Part shown: positions 8,740 through 17,824 of the stretch, in pieces | Layout: each line of letters opens with the position of its first letter | How positions within the stretch are numbered: position 1 is the stretch's first letter | Made by a program: the position numbers and the translations under genes | Source: Candidatus Aminicenantota bacterium | Lineage (GTDB): Bacteria; Acidobacteriota; Aminicenantia; UBA2199 | NCBI GenBank assembly: GCA_029938635.1 | Contig: JAOZUQ010000002.1 | Coordinates: 1 to 64,000 of the forward strand | Reading direction: 5' to 3' | DNA: 64,000 nucleotides | Notes under the pieces: generated by a model | The model's database searches: none | Seen by the model: only the letters and a program-made list of their open reading frames with translations | What the model was told of the DNA's origin: nothing

Positions 8740-9492
8740 TTACCTCTCGGAATAAATTTTCCATATATTGTTCAATACCTCTTCAAGGTGAGGCCCTATC
8801 TTGGCGGGGTCATCTGTTTTCTCCGGCATATTATTAAAAACACCATAGGGGATCCTCTGATCACCGATATGGATAAAATCTTTATCCCCCGAGATAAAGT
8901 CCTTCCAATCAGAACCTTTATAAAGTTTTTCGATTTTAATATCCTCAAGCGCATGTTCAAGTATCGAGTCAGGTTTGTCAGGATTATACCTTCTTCTGTT
9001 TTTCTTCAAAGACTCTTCCCAGGTAACATCTATGTAGAGGGTTGCGCTTTTTTTAAGGATCTCGTCAGAAAGGTGATCATATGCTGCTGTAAATCCCCCA
9101 TGCTCAGAGCCCCTTGAAAACTCAATAATGGCTGTTTTGTTATCATGGTACCCCGGATCTTCTTTCAGTTTTTTCCAATAGATAAAATTTATTTTTTTTA
9201 TAAGAAAATTCCAATACCATTTTTCCTTAAATACATGACCGTCATATTTCTTACCTTTATATTCAAAAAAAGGATCGGAAATGAGCCTCGGAAGCCCCAT
9301 TTTCTCAAGGATATCATCATCTTCAAATTGTTCCCAAAGGATCGGAAAGTCATCAATTTCCTCAAATTCTCCAATATGAAATTTCTCTATCCTCTCTGAA
9401 ACAGGTATATTTTTCAGATAATCTATAATCTCAGATTTTCCTGCTGCCGGTCTTCCGTTAAGAAGAATTATTTCAAAAATATTTTTGTTCAT
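8740..9492 (-). CDS. P-loop kinase-like NTPase of unknown function
   Basis: A 250-residue protein with one clear motif, a Walker A loop GRPAAGKSE at about residue 13 after a hydrophobic strand (IFEIILLN). The rest resembles small-molecule kinases: a mid-protein strand ending IIEFSRGSEHGG, and an arginine-rich lid-like segment (KKNRRRYNPDKPDS) near residue 190. The start at 9492 follows AGGAGGAGATCGG; the 13 codons before it in the ORF track are rejected. It is cotranscribed with the OPA transporter, which hints that it may phosphorylate or sense a transported compound. No substrate can be assigned. Confidence 0.6.
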   Translation of the reverse strand: MNKNIFEIILLNGRPAAGKSEIIDYLKNIPVSERIEKFHIGEFEEIDDFPILWEQFEDDDILEKMGLPRLISDPFFEYKGKKYDGHVFKEKWYWNFLIKKINFIYWKKLKEDPGYHDNKTAIIEFSRGSEHGGFTAAYDHLSDEILKKSATLYIDVTWEESLKKNRRRYNPDKPDSILEHALEDIKIEKLYKGSDWKDFISGDKDFIHIGDQRIPYGVFNNMPEKTDDPAKIGPHLEEVLNNIWKIYSER

Positions 9493-9570
9493 CCGATCTC
9501 CTCCTGAATTTAATTTATTATGATAATCCATAAAAGAAACAATATCAAAGAAAAAACGTATCGTTAGATA

Positions 9571-10491
9571 ATGGAAACAACAATTGAATTGAACGGGCTG
9601 AATTTTAGTTATGGCGACATTAAAGCCGTCGACAATGTCAGCCTGAACACAAAAAAAGGCATTTACGGCCTGCTCGGCCCTAATGGCGCAGGTAAGACGA
9701 CTCTCATGAAGCTCATTCTGGGCTTTCTTAAAGCTCAGTCGGGAAATGGTAAGGTCCTCGGCTATGGTATTGAAGAGAATAGAAGAGAATTGAGAGAACA
9801 GGTCGGTTATATGTCAGAGAGCGATTCTCTCATCCCGGGAATGGATGCAGTGGACTTTACTTCATACCTCGGAAGGCTGAGCGGTATGCCTAAACAGGAA
9901 GCCATCAAGAGGGCTCACGAAGTACTTTATTATGTCGGGCTTGAAGAATCCAGGTATAGAAAGATCGAAACCTACTCATCCGGCATGATGCAGAGGCTTA
10001 AGCTCGCATCATCAATAGTCCACGATCCGGTCCTGCTCTTCCTTGATGAACCTACATCCGGAATGGACCCCGGTTCCCGGAAGGAAATGATCGAACTGAT
10101 CAATGATATCTCAAGAAAAGGGACAATGAGCATAATCATCTCATCTCATATTCTGCCCGATATTGAAGCCACATGTGAAGATGTGATAATCATGGATAAG
10201 GGGAAAATAATAGCCAATGAGAAGATCTCGGTCATTGCTTCCAAAGAGATTGATATCTTCGAAATCAAACTTGGCAGAGATACTTCCGGTTTTTTAAAAA
10301 AATTCAGAAAATTTAAATACGAGGAAGGGGACAGGGGTGTGATCCGGATGCAGCTCCCATCTGACTTTTCAACAAAAGAGATCTTTGATGCTGCACTTGA
10401 ATCCGGAACCCACATCAAACATTTCCTGAAGAGGAAATCCACACTGGAGGATACGTTCATGAATGCAATAGGAGAGAACGGTGCCGATTAG
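9571..10491 (+). CDS. ABC transporter ATP-binding protein (ABC-2 type), first pair
   Basis: ATPase subunit of an exporter-like ABC system. It contains Walker A GPNGAGKTT (~37), the Q-loop region around EQVGYMSES, the signature YSSGMMQR (~140), Walker B LLFLDEPTSGMD (~158) and the H-loop SSHIL (~195). A ~90-residue C-terminal extension follows. Such extensions are common in CcmA/NatA-like ATPases of ABC-2 systems. It opens a four-gene operon and overlaps the next gene by 11 nt. There is no convincing Shine-Dalgarno sequence at the ATG. The substrate is unknown. Confidence 0.88.
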   Translation: METTIELNGLNFSYGDIKAVDNVSLNTKKGIYGLLGPNGAGKTTLMKLILGFLKAQSGNGKVLGYGIEENRRELREQVGYMSESDSLIPGMDAVDFTSYLGRLSGMPKQEAIKRAHEVLYYVGLEESRYRKIETYSSGMMQRLKLASSIVHDPVLLFLDEPTSGMDPGSRKEMIELINDISRKGTMSIIISSHILPDIEATCEDVIIMDKGKIIANEKISVIASKEIDIFEIKLGRDTSGFLKKFRKFKYEEGDRGVIRMQLPSDFSTKEIFDAALESGTHIKHFLKRKSTLEDTFMNAIGENGAD

Positions 10492-11329
10492 AGAAGGCGG
10501 TTATTACAATTGGGAGGGTACCCTCAATAAATCAAAGATAAAATGGTTCCCTATATTTACTAACGGTATAAGGGCTGTTTATAAAAAAAGATTTTCAAAA
10601 CTGCTTTTCGCTACTACATCATCACTTTTCTTTATTTTTTTGATTGCACTTTATGTGTCATCAAAACCAGAACTTAAAATTTGGACAAAACTTGTTCAGA
10701 TGATATCTTCGGATGCTCTCCTTTTCAGGACCTATTATACTAATGGATTTCTTGTTTTCATGAGTGCCATGATCTCGGTTTTTGCAGGATCGGAGTTGAT
10801 ATCTAATGACCTTAAGCATAAATCAATCTCACTTTACCTTGCAAGGCCGTTAAGTAAACTTGATTATATAACCGGAAAATTTTCCATAATACTTTTCTAC
10901 CTTCTCATGTTCACACTTGTCCCGGGTATACTTCTTGTGATCTTTAAGGTGATTTTTACCGGAGATTTTTCTGCGGGAATTGCTTTATTGGCCAAATCAA
11001 TTATATTCCCGGTCGTCATATCCCTCTTCTGGTCATCCCTTATGCTAATGCTCTCATCACTGAGCGAGAACGGAAGGTTTGTAAAGATAATCTTCTTCGT
11101 TGCCTTCTTCATGAGCCAGATGATCGCAGGGATGTTCTGGGGAATATTCAGAAATGATAATTTCATGTATATCTCCATTGAGAAAAATATTCAACAATTC
11201 GGATCATTCGTGTTCGGTACAAAACTCGAATTCAGTGCCCCGGGGTGGATATCGGGTGCAATTCTCCTCGGGCTGACGGCTGTATTCCTGCTAGTCCTCT
11301 CGTACAGGCTCAAAAAGGTGGAGGTATAG
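10481..11329 (+). CDS. ABC-2 type transporter permease, first pair
   Basis: Inner-membrane permease (282 residues) with about six hydrophobic segments, starting around residue 43 (LLFATTSSLFFIFLIAL). A conserved cytoplasmic loop (AGSELISNDLKHKSISLYLARPLSKLDYITGK) is typical of ABC-2/NosY-like permeases. It starts with GTG after GGAGAGAACG and overlaps the end of the preceding ATPase, so it is translationally coupled. It should pair with one of the two ATPases in the operon. Confidence 0.82.
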   Translation: MPIREGGYYNWEGTLNKSKIKWFPIFTNGIRAVYKKRFSKLLFATTSSLFFIFLIALYVSSKPELKIWTKLVQMISSDALLFRTYYTNGFLVFMSAMISVFAGSELISNDLKHKSISLYLARPLSKLDYITGKFSIILFYLLMFTLVPGILLVIFKVIFTGDFSAGIALLAKSIIFPVVISLFWSSLMLMLSSLSENGRFVKIIFFVAFFMSQMIAGMFWGIFRNDNFMYISIEKNIQQFGSFVFGTKLEFSAPGWISGAILLGLTAVFLLVLSYRLKKVEV

Positions 11330-11330
11330 A

Positions 11331-12257
11331 ATGGGTACGGTCATAAAAGGGGAAAACCTTTCAAAATGGTATGGAAATGTTCTCGGGCTGAGTGAAATAT
11401 CTGTAGATATCTCAAAAGGGATCCAGGGATTACTTGGGCCGAATGGCGCAGGCAAATCAACTTTCCTGAAGATCCTGACAGGGCAATTAAAACCGAATAT
11501 CGGCGAGATCAAAATATTTGACGAACCGGTGTTCAATAATCATGAGTTGTTCCACAGGATTGGATATTGCCCTGAATTTGATGCTTACTATCGTGAAGTT
11601 ACAGGTTGGGAATTTATCCGGTTCAAATCTGCCCTGTTCGGCTATAGCAAAAAAGAGACTGATCAGAGAGCTCTTACTGCTCTTGAAAAAGTGGGCCTGA
11701 CAGACAGTAAAGATAGAAAAATAACTGCATACAGCCTCGGAATGAGACAAAGGCTTAAGTTTGCATCGAGTATAATAAATGACTCTGACCTGCTTATCCT
11801 TGATGAGCCATTGAGAGGAGTTGACCCCCTCTGGCGGATCAGGATAATTAAGATGTTGAAAGAATTCGAGGAGGAGGGCAGGACAATTATAGTTTCCTCA
11901 CATATTCTATCTGAGATCGAGGCAATGACAAACAATGTGATCCTCATCCATCAGGGAAAAATATTTGCACATGGTGATATTCAGGAAATAAGAGATCTCA
12001 TCGGTTCTCATCCTCACAAGGTCTCAGTCGTTTGTGACGATGCCCGTGGACTTGCAAAAAAAATGATCGGCGATGATCTTCTCCTGAACATACAGTTTCT
12101 GGACAATGAACAAAAAGTGATATTTGAGACAGACAAGAGGGATAAATTCTTCGATACGCTTACTTATACAATAAGCAATTCGACAATCAACGTCAGTGAA
12201 ATAACTTCTCCTGATGATAATCTCCAATCTGTTTTTGACTATCTAATCGGAAGGTAA
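11331..12257 (+). CDS. ABC transporter ATP-binding protein (ABC-2 type), second pair
   Basis: Second ATPase of the operon (308 residues), clearly homologous to the first. Walker A is GPNGAGKST (~38), the signature YSLGMRQR (~142), Walker B LLILDEPLRGVDP (~158) and the H-loop SSHIL (~193). The ribosome-binding site AGGTGGAGGTATAG precedes the ATG. As in the first copy, a C-terminal domain of ~95 residues follows. The two ATPases probably arose by duplication and may form a heterodimer or serve separate permeases. Confidence 0.88.
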   Translation: MGTVIKGENLSKWYGNVLGLSEISVDISKGIQGLLGPNGAGKSTFLKILTGQLKPNIGEIKIFDEPVFNNHELFHRIGYCPEFDAYYREVTGWEFIRFKSALFGYSKKETDQRALTALEKVGLTDSKDRKITAYSLGMRQRLKFASSIINDSDLLILDEPLRGVDPLWRIRIIKMLKEFEEEGRTIIVSSHILSEIEAMTNNVILIHQGKIFAHGDIQEIRDLIGSHPHKVSVVCDDARGLAKKMIGDDLLLNIQFLDNEQKVIFETDKRDKFFDTLTYTISNSTINVSEITSPDDNLQSVFDYLIGR

Positions 12258-12259
12258 AA

Positions 12260-13051
12260 ATGGTCAATTTAAATAAAATTAAAATAATCTACGGTTTTTT
12301 TGTAAAGACCCTCCTGAGATCTAAAAAAACAAAATTCTTTATTCTGTTCTCGCTCGTTCCGCTTCTGATATTTTTGATCATTAACGGACTTAAGTTGATT
12401 TATCACGACAACCTGTTAGCAGGGAGTGATTTTTTTAAAAACGGGGGGATGCCTTTCTTTTTTCAGTTTTACATCCAATTGATCTCACTCCTTTTCGGTG
12501 CCGCAGTTATAAGTGATGAAATCGACAGCAAAACCCTTATCTATCTGAACACATCCCCGGTTTCAAAATTTTCTATTTTAGGCGGGAAATTTTCTGCATA
12601 TCTTTCTGTATCCTTTCTCAGTTTCGCAATCGGATCAACAATTCTATATGTTATGACCCACTTCAAAGGAATTCTCACCACGAAAAGTTTAGCGACTCTT
12701 CTTCAGCTTCAGTTTACCGGACTGATCGCCATTATTGCATACAGTTCACTTTTCCTCCTGTTTGGTGTTTCACTAAAAAAATCAACTATTATAGGATTGG
12801 TATTTATATTCGGATGGGAAACAATTGCACAAATATTACCCGGAACCGCTCAGAAGTTAACAATCTTTTTCTATCTCAATTCCCTGTCGCCAATAAGGAT
12901 ACCTAAAGAGAAAGGGATACTCAATATAAGTGTTATTCAGCCGGGTTATGGAGAAGCGCTGATAACCCTTCTGATCTTCTCTGCAATATTCTTTGCCGCG
13001 TCAGTATATGTTTTCAAAAAGAGAGAATACCTGCTTGCTGATCATACCTGA
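12260..13051 (+). CDS. ABC-2 type transporter permease, second pair
   Basis: Last gene of the ABC operon, 263 residues with about six membrane segments. It shares the permease layout of its upstream paralogue, including the loop FGAAVISDEIDSKTLIYLNTSPVSKFSILGGK after the second helix. It starts 2 nt after the ATPase stop and ends 3 nt before the end of the convergent propeller gene, leaving no room for a terminator. Its role is export of an unknown substrate or a membrane-homeostasis function. Confidence 0.82.
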   Translation: MVNLNKIKIIYGFFVKTLLRSKKTKFFILFSLVPLLIFLIINGLKLIYHDNLLAGSDFFKNGGMPFFFQFYIQLISLLFGAAVISDEIDSKTLIYLNTSPVSKFSILGGKFSAYLSVSFLSFAIGSTILYVMTHFKGILTTKSLATLLQLQFTGLIAIIAYSSLFLLFGVSLKKSTIIGLVFIFGWETIAQILPGTAQKLTIFFYLNSLSPIRIPKEKGILNISVIQPGYGEALITLLIFSAIFFAASVYVFKKREYLLADHT

Positions 13052-13053
13052 TC

Positions 13054-15852
13054 TCAAAATGAACTTCCGAGCCTGAAATAAAAAACCGGAGATTTTTCCG
13101 GATTGATCCCATAGCCAACGCCACCGGTTACTACATATCTTAAGGGACCAAGATACAATACCAGATTAAGTTCTCCACCGGCCGAAATTGCAGGATCAAA
13201 TTCCATCCTTTCTTTCCACACCTGGCCTGAATCAAAAAAAAGTGAAACATAAAGACTTTCGATACTTTTAAAAATCAGGAAAGATCTTTCGATTTTTTTT
13301 AAAATAAACCTGAGTTCAAAGTTTAGTGAAAAACCGGTAGTCCCGCTGAAGTATCCGGATGGGTACCCTCTGATAAGTCCGAACAATTTTTCACCTGAAT
13401 AACTCTGTTCATTACCAGCGCTGATTCCACCCATATAAAAAGTGCGCCTCCCCTCTCCCCATGACTCAGCAAAAGCCAGTCTCATCGCCAGAGTATTGAG
13501 TTTGGAAAAAGAGATGAACTGGGAATATTCAAGAGTAAAAACATTAGAATTATAGCGGCTTCCGAAAAGCTCCATCTCCTTCGAATATACGGCATTAAAA
13601 TTAAAACCATTATTTTCTGAAATTGAGTTGTAATAGATATCAGTGGAATTAATTGTTATACCGGTCCTTATTCCATTATGAACGGTATTGATATTCTCTA
13701 AGGTATCCTGGAATTCATCCACACCTTTTTCAAAATGGATATCTGTATAAAGTGAAAGAACACTGTCAGTATTCTTAAATAACGGGAAATTGAATGAAGC
13801 AGTAAACTTTTCCGCATTCTGGAAGAATTCCCCTTTCTCATCACTTCTGTTCAAATCAGAAAACTTTGTAAATTTCAGATCAAGTTCGCCTGGAAATCCG
13901 TTGAAAATATAATTCAAATAATAATTAGACCTCCCGCTTATCAGTCCTGCAAGATACTTTGCTTTGAAATAGTGACGGTGCAATGAATCAAATCCGGAGG
14001 CCATGATCCCCGCCTGAAGTTCATTCCCTCCTTCCCGGAAAGTAAGAGTAAAATATTTCGGGGAAAAATCTCTTAAGGCTTTATATTTGCTACCGACAGT
14101 ATCTGATATTACTTCAACTTCAGCTTCATCTTCTTCCTTCATCCCGGAGAATGAGTAGATTTTTAATTCCCGTTCCATCTTTCCAAGGTCGATCTTCATC
14201 AGATCATAACCTTTCCCGGTAAGAATAGGGGCAATTATCATATTTCCACCAATTACATCAAAATATTTGAATGACGAAAGTTTTTCAGAATTATAAACCT
14301 TCATCTCCCCCAACTTTACATTAAATGATACCAGGCCGAATCTCTTTTTAAGTGATGTCACGAACATCAGCTCATCATTATTTTTCCAGACAGGGGAAAA
14401 AGCCCTCTCACCACCATACTCAACAAGTCCTTTCAGGGCTCCTCTCAAATTGAAAACACCTATCTTCCAATTACCACTCCCGGTCTTGACAGATGCCGAA
14501 ATATATCCGGAATCAGGAGAAATAGAGAGTCCCGATAAAAGACTGAACCGCTTTGAAATAATATTTATTTTCGGATGACCGATCTCGAAATATGAGAGAT
14601 ATGATCCGAATTTGTCCCTTTTTATACAATAGATCCTGTTTTTCACTCTTACAGGATATGTGAGCCTTTCTCCTCTCGTTATCCTTGACACCTTTTTTTT
14701 ATCAAGGTCAAAACTATAGATATCAGCAAATTTATAATATTTCCGGAACATATCCACAGCTGCAAAATAGATTAATTTTTTTTCCTTGAAATAGCTTATC
14801 CCTTTCACAGATTTTTTTCTGAAAAGGAGAGACGGTTTTTTATCTGATGATCTTAGGATATATACTCCGGGATAGCTTTTGAAATTTTCACTGAAAAAAA
14901 CAACACTTCCGTCTGAAATATATAAAGGAAATTTTTTAACAAAACCTGTATCTGTTAATGTTCGGGGAAAGCTGACGTCTTTCTTCCCGATCTCAATTTC
15001 AAGATCTTTCCAGAAATCCTTGATTTCCTTACCGAACACCATCTTGAACCTCTCTGACATAGACATGAACCTGAGGTTGAACAAACCCCTGAATCTGAAC
15101 GGCAGCGGGTGGGAGGTATAATTTTTTACAAATTCTCTGATCTTATTTTTGTTCACGCTTGAGGAGAGAAATTTTACAAGACCGGTTCCGAATATGTTAG
15201 GAGAAAAAGGTCCCGGCCAATTTGATAATTTACTTTTCAAAGATCCAAGAGGTGGAAATTTTCCCCATTTTACAACTTTTTTTAATATCAGCTCGAATTC
15301 CGGCGAATGGAATCTTGTATTACTATTTGAATTGATCTCCTCATAAGCGGAAATTCCCGTTAAAGCCCACCCCGGAATAAACAGGGTCGGGAAGAAGATG
15401 GAATTTATTCCAAAATATTTCCTGAAGAACCTTAACGTTTTTGAGCCCTGGTTATAAACAAATATCCTGTTCAAGCCATGTCTTATTACATCTCTGATAT
15501 GATCAGTATAGTTGCCGAACAAAGAGTGGGGCTCCGGCGGATACAATGATATCCTGATCCGGTTATAAGGGAAAAAAGTGGAGTCCTCGTCAAAGCAATC
15601 TGATGAATCGTGAAGAAGTATCCTTACCCTGCCGTTAATCTCACACTTCCAGAAATCTTTAATAATGGGGTAAAGTTCCTCAGCAACAAGCAGAGAATAA
15701 TCTGCCTGCTCTTTGAAATCCTCAGGATAAATTATAGTAAATCTACCATGGGATATCTCTTTCCAATTGATCTCCGGATGGTATTTAGGTTGAAGAACTT
15801 CTATAGCTAAAATAGTAAAAATTATAAAAAAAGTTATACTTTTCAGATTCAA
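13054..15852 (-). CDS. Outer-membrane beta-propeller/surface-antigen protein with degenerate metallopeptidase-like domain
   Basis: A 932-residue exported protein with a hydrophobic N-terminus (residues 4-18). Residues ~25-240 look like the gluzincin-type 'peptidase MA-like' domain found before propellers in this family, including the segment FFPTLFIPGWALTGISAYEE. The usual HExxH is replaced by HGLNR (in VIRHGLNRIF), so zinc catalysis is unlikely. Residues ~320-590 read as WD40/TolB-like propeller repeats. Residues ~600-932 resemble a BamA/D15-type barrel ending in phenylalanine (RLGSSF). The start is TTG with no Shine-Dalgarno sequence. It follows trxB on the same strand after 36 nt. Function is unknown, probably surface binding or assembly. 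Confidence 0.7.
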   Translation of the reverse strand: MNLKSITFFIIFTILAIEVLQPKYHPEINWKEISHGRFTIIYPEDFKEQADYSLLVAEELYPIIKDFWKCEINGRVRILLHDSSDCFDEDSTFFPYNRIRISLYPPEPHSLFGNYTDHIRDVIRHGLNRIFVYNQGSKTLRFFRKYFGINSIFFPTLFIPGWALTGISAYEEINSNSNTRFHSPEFELILKKVVKWGKFPPLGSLKSKLSNWPGPFSPNIFGTGLVKFLSSSVNKNKIREFVKNYTSHPLPFRFRGLFNLRFMSMSERFKMVFGKEIKDFWKDLEIEIGKKDVSFPRTLTDTGFVKKFPLYISDGSVVFFSENFKSYPGVYILRSSDKKPSLLFRKKSVKGISYFKEKKLIYFAAVDMFRKYYKFADIYSFDLDKKKVSRITRGERLTYPVRVKNRIYCIKRDKFGSYLSYFEIGHPKINIISKRFSLLSGLSISPDSGYISASVKTGSGNWKIGVFNLRGALKGLVEYGGERAFSPVWKNNDELMFVTSLKKRFGLVSFNVKLGEMKVYNSEKLSSFKYFDVIGGNMIIAPILTGKGYDLMKIDLGKMERELKIYSFSGMKEEDEAEVEVISDTVGSKYKALRDFSPKYFTLTFREGGNELQAGIMASGFDSLHRHYFKAKYLAGLISGRSNYYLNYIFNGFPGELDLKFTKFSDLNRSDEKGEFFQNAEKFTASFNFPLFKNTDSVLSLYTDIHFEKGVDEFQDTLENINTVHNGIRTGITINSTDIYYNSISENNGFNFNAVYSKEMELFGSRYNSNVFTLEYSQFISFSKLNTLAMRLAFAESWGEGRRTFYMGGISAGNEQSYSGEKLFGLIRGYPSGYFSGTTGFSLNFELRFILKKIERSFLIFKSIESLYVSLFFDSGQVWKERMEFDPAISAGGELNLVLYLGPLRYVVTGGVGYGINPEKSPVFYFRLGSSF

Positions 15853-15888
15853 TTATCAACCATGTTTATGGATTATAAAAGAGTTCAG

Positions 15889-16821
15889 TTATTCTTTCTC
15901 CTCGAGATATCTTTCACAATCCAGAGCTGCCTGACATCCGCTCCCGGCTGCGGTAATTGCCTGCCTGTATGAGGAATCCTGAACATCTCCGCATGCAAAA
16001 ACTCCGGGAATGTTAGTATATGTTATTTTGTTCTTATCCTGTGAAGTAACAATATATCCTTTTTTATCCGTATCTATATGATCCTTAAATAATTTTGTAC
16101 TTGGAGTATGCCCGATCGCTACGAATATACCATCAAGGTCTATGTCCCTTTTTTCCCCTGTCTTTGTATCCTTGACCCTGATCCCGGTAACTCTCTCTTC
16201 ACCCAGCATCTCTTCAGGGACAGCATTGAGGACAAATTCAACCTTAATGTTTTTCTCAGCTTTTTCAACCATGATCTTGGAAGCACGGAACTCATCACGC
16301 CGGTGGATTATATATACTTTTTCTGCAAACTTTGTGAGAAAAGTACCCTCCTCCATCGCGCTGTCGCCTCCGCCGATCACACAGACAACTTTACCTTTGA
16401 AAAAGAAACCATCACATGTTGCACATGCACTGACCCCTCTCCCCATCAGCCTTGTTTCACTTTCAAGACCCAGTAGATTGGCAGTTGCCCCGGTTGAAAT
16501 TATAACGGCTTTAGCTTCATACCCGTTCTCATCTTCCCATACTATTTTCCTGTCTCCGGAAAGCTCCACTTTTGTAACATCTGCGGTCAGGAATTCAGTT
16601 CCGAACTTTTCAGCCTGAGCTCTCAGTTCAGCTATCAGGTCCGGGCCTGATATCCCCTCTCTGAATCCTGGGAAATTTTCCACTTCAGTTGTGATCATAA
16701 GCTGCCCTCCTGCACCATAACCTTCGATCACAAGTGGTTTAAGATTTGCTCTTGCAGCATATATAGCGGCAGTAAGGCCTGCCGGGCCCGAGCCGATTAT
16801 TATAACGTCTCTTTTTTCCAT
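15889..16821 (-). CDS. trxB: Thioredoxin-disulfide reductase
   Basis: Low-molecular-weight flavoprotein (310 residues) that reduces thioredoxin-like proteins with NADPH. The FAD-binding motif GSGPAGLTAAIYAAR is at the N-terminus, the redox motif CATC is at ~135 (SACATCDGFFFKG), the NADPH-binding GGGDSAMEEG lies at ~155, and the C-terminal FAD motif GVFACGDVQD is at ~278. All are intact. AAGGAGAAATGA precedes the ATG. It may recycle the glutaredoxin-like protein encoded at 1.4-1.7 kb, but this is inference. Confidence 0.95.
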   Translation of the reverse strand: MEKRDVIIIGSGPAGLTAAIYAARANLKPLVIEGYGAGGQLMITTEVENFPGFREGISGPDLIAELRAQAEKFGTEFLTADVTKVELSGDRKIVWEDENGYEAKAVIISTGATANLLGLESETRLMGRGVSACATCDGFFFKGKVVCVIGGGDSAMEEGTFLTKFAEKVYIIHRRDEFRASKIMVEKAEKNIKVEFVLNAVPEEMLGEERVTGIRVKDTKTGEKRDIDLDGIFVAIGHTPSTKLFKDHIDTDKKGYIVTSQDKNKITYTNIPGVFACGDVQDSSYRQAITAAGSGCQAALDCERYLEEKE

Positions 16822-16966
16822 TTCATTTCTCCTTTATGATTTTGAATAATATTATTTAGAACATTGTATTTCTAAATCTTGCTATAAGATTCTATTCAAG
16901 CATGTGATAAAAGTCAATTTTGATAAACTTCTAACATTATATTTCACCCCTTTTAGTTAAAGCTCT

Positions 16967-17232
16967 TCTGGACAGGGGTAACTTGTAATAGGTTATTTAA
17001 ATCTCCCACCAAAACCTCTTACCTCTCACCAATTACTCTATCACTATGGTGCCTGCCCCCTTTTAAAACAAATATCTAACTGAAAATATAAAGTCAGGAA
17101 GTCACGCACCGTCCCCATATAGTGCGTCTCAACATTTAATCCCCCGCTCCGGCTCCCCCCTTAAAAAGGGGGGCAGTATTACAAACAGATTTCCCCCTTC
17201 CTCAAGGGGGATCAAAGGGGGATCAGGTGAGG
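16967..17232. repeat. Gene-free region with REP/MITE-like inverted repeats
   Basis: The trxB to PNPOx gap (about 460 nt) holds no credible gene. It contains GGACAGGGGTA at 16970-16980 facing GGTGCCTGCCCC at 17049, a hairpin ACGCAC/GTGCGT (17104-17127) enclosing GCACCGTCCCC, then two GC hairpins with AT-rich junctions: CCCCCCTT-AAA-AAGGGGGG (around 17155-17173) and CCCCCTT-CCTC-AAGGGGG (around 17192-17210), followed by AAAGGGGGATC. GCACCGTCCCC recurs exactly at 41324. The block looks like accumulated remnants of short transposon-like repeats. Confidence 0.6.
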
Positions 17233-17279
17233 GTATAAACTATTTTGGGAATTATTTATAATGAATGTGTGGAGGAGAA

Positions 17280-17804
17280 ATGAAATATAGATATTCTCTT
17301 TTTATTATAATTTTCTTTTTAATTACCGGATTCGACTTTTCCGGAAACAACAATAAAGATATCATCCTGAAATCTGCAAAAGAAATAATTAAATCTTCAA
17401 AATTTTGTGTATTGATCTCAACCGGGGTGGATGGTTATCCGAATGCAAGGATGATGGACCCGTTTCCGCCTGACAATAAATGGATAGTCTGGATGGGTAC
17501 TAATTCCAAAAGCAGAAAAGTGGAGGAGATAAAAAAGAACAATAAGATCTCTCTCTATTATGAATCTCCCAATGGAGATGGATATGTAATTCTAAAAGGA
17601 AAAGGTATTATTAAAAATGATCGGGATGAAAAAATAAAATATTTTAAAAAAGGATGGGAAGAATTCTACTCCGGAAACAGAGAGGGCTTCACACTCATCA
17701 AATTCATTCCTGAAAAACTTGAAATTGTAAGCTATAAAAACGGCCTCATCGGAGACAATGTTACATGGGAAGCCCCGTCCCTTATTTTTAATACTAACAA
17801 GTGA
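17280..17804 (+). CDS. Exported pyridoxamine 5'-phosphate oxidase-like (FMN-binding split-barrel) protein
   Basis: The 174-residue product starts with a signal peptide (MKYRYSLFIIIFFLITGFDFSG). The mature part is a general-stress-protein-26-like split barrel: KFCVLISTGVDGYPNARMMDPF is the typical first strand pair with its arginine, followed by WIVWMGTNSKSRKVEEIKKNNKISLYY. PNPOx-like proteins bind FMN, haem or F420 and are usually cytoplasmic, so export is notable. GGAGGAGAA directly before the ATG at 17280 decides the start; the ORF track's 17265 lies ahead of this site. The cofactor is unknown. Confidence 0.72.
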   Translation: MKYRYSLFIIIFFLITGFDFSGNNNKDIILKSAKEIIKSSKFCVLISTGVDGYPNARMMDPFPPDNKWIVWMGTNSKSRKVEEIKKNNKISLYYESPNGDGYVILKGKGIIKNDRDEKIKYFKKGWEEFYSGNREGFTLIKFIPEKLEIVSYKNGLIGDNVTWEAPSLIFNTNK

Positions 17805-17809
17805 TTATC

Positions 17810-17818
17810 TGATATAAT
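17810..17818 (+). promoter_or_regulatory. Extended -10 promoter, leaderless SDR gene
   Basis: TGATATAAT ends 6 nt before the ATG at 17825. No Shine-Dalgarno sequence is present (the gap is A-only). This predicts transcription starting at or next to the start codon. Confidence 0.5.
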
Positions 17819-17824
17819 AAAAAA

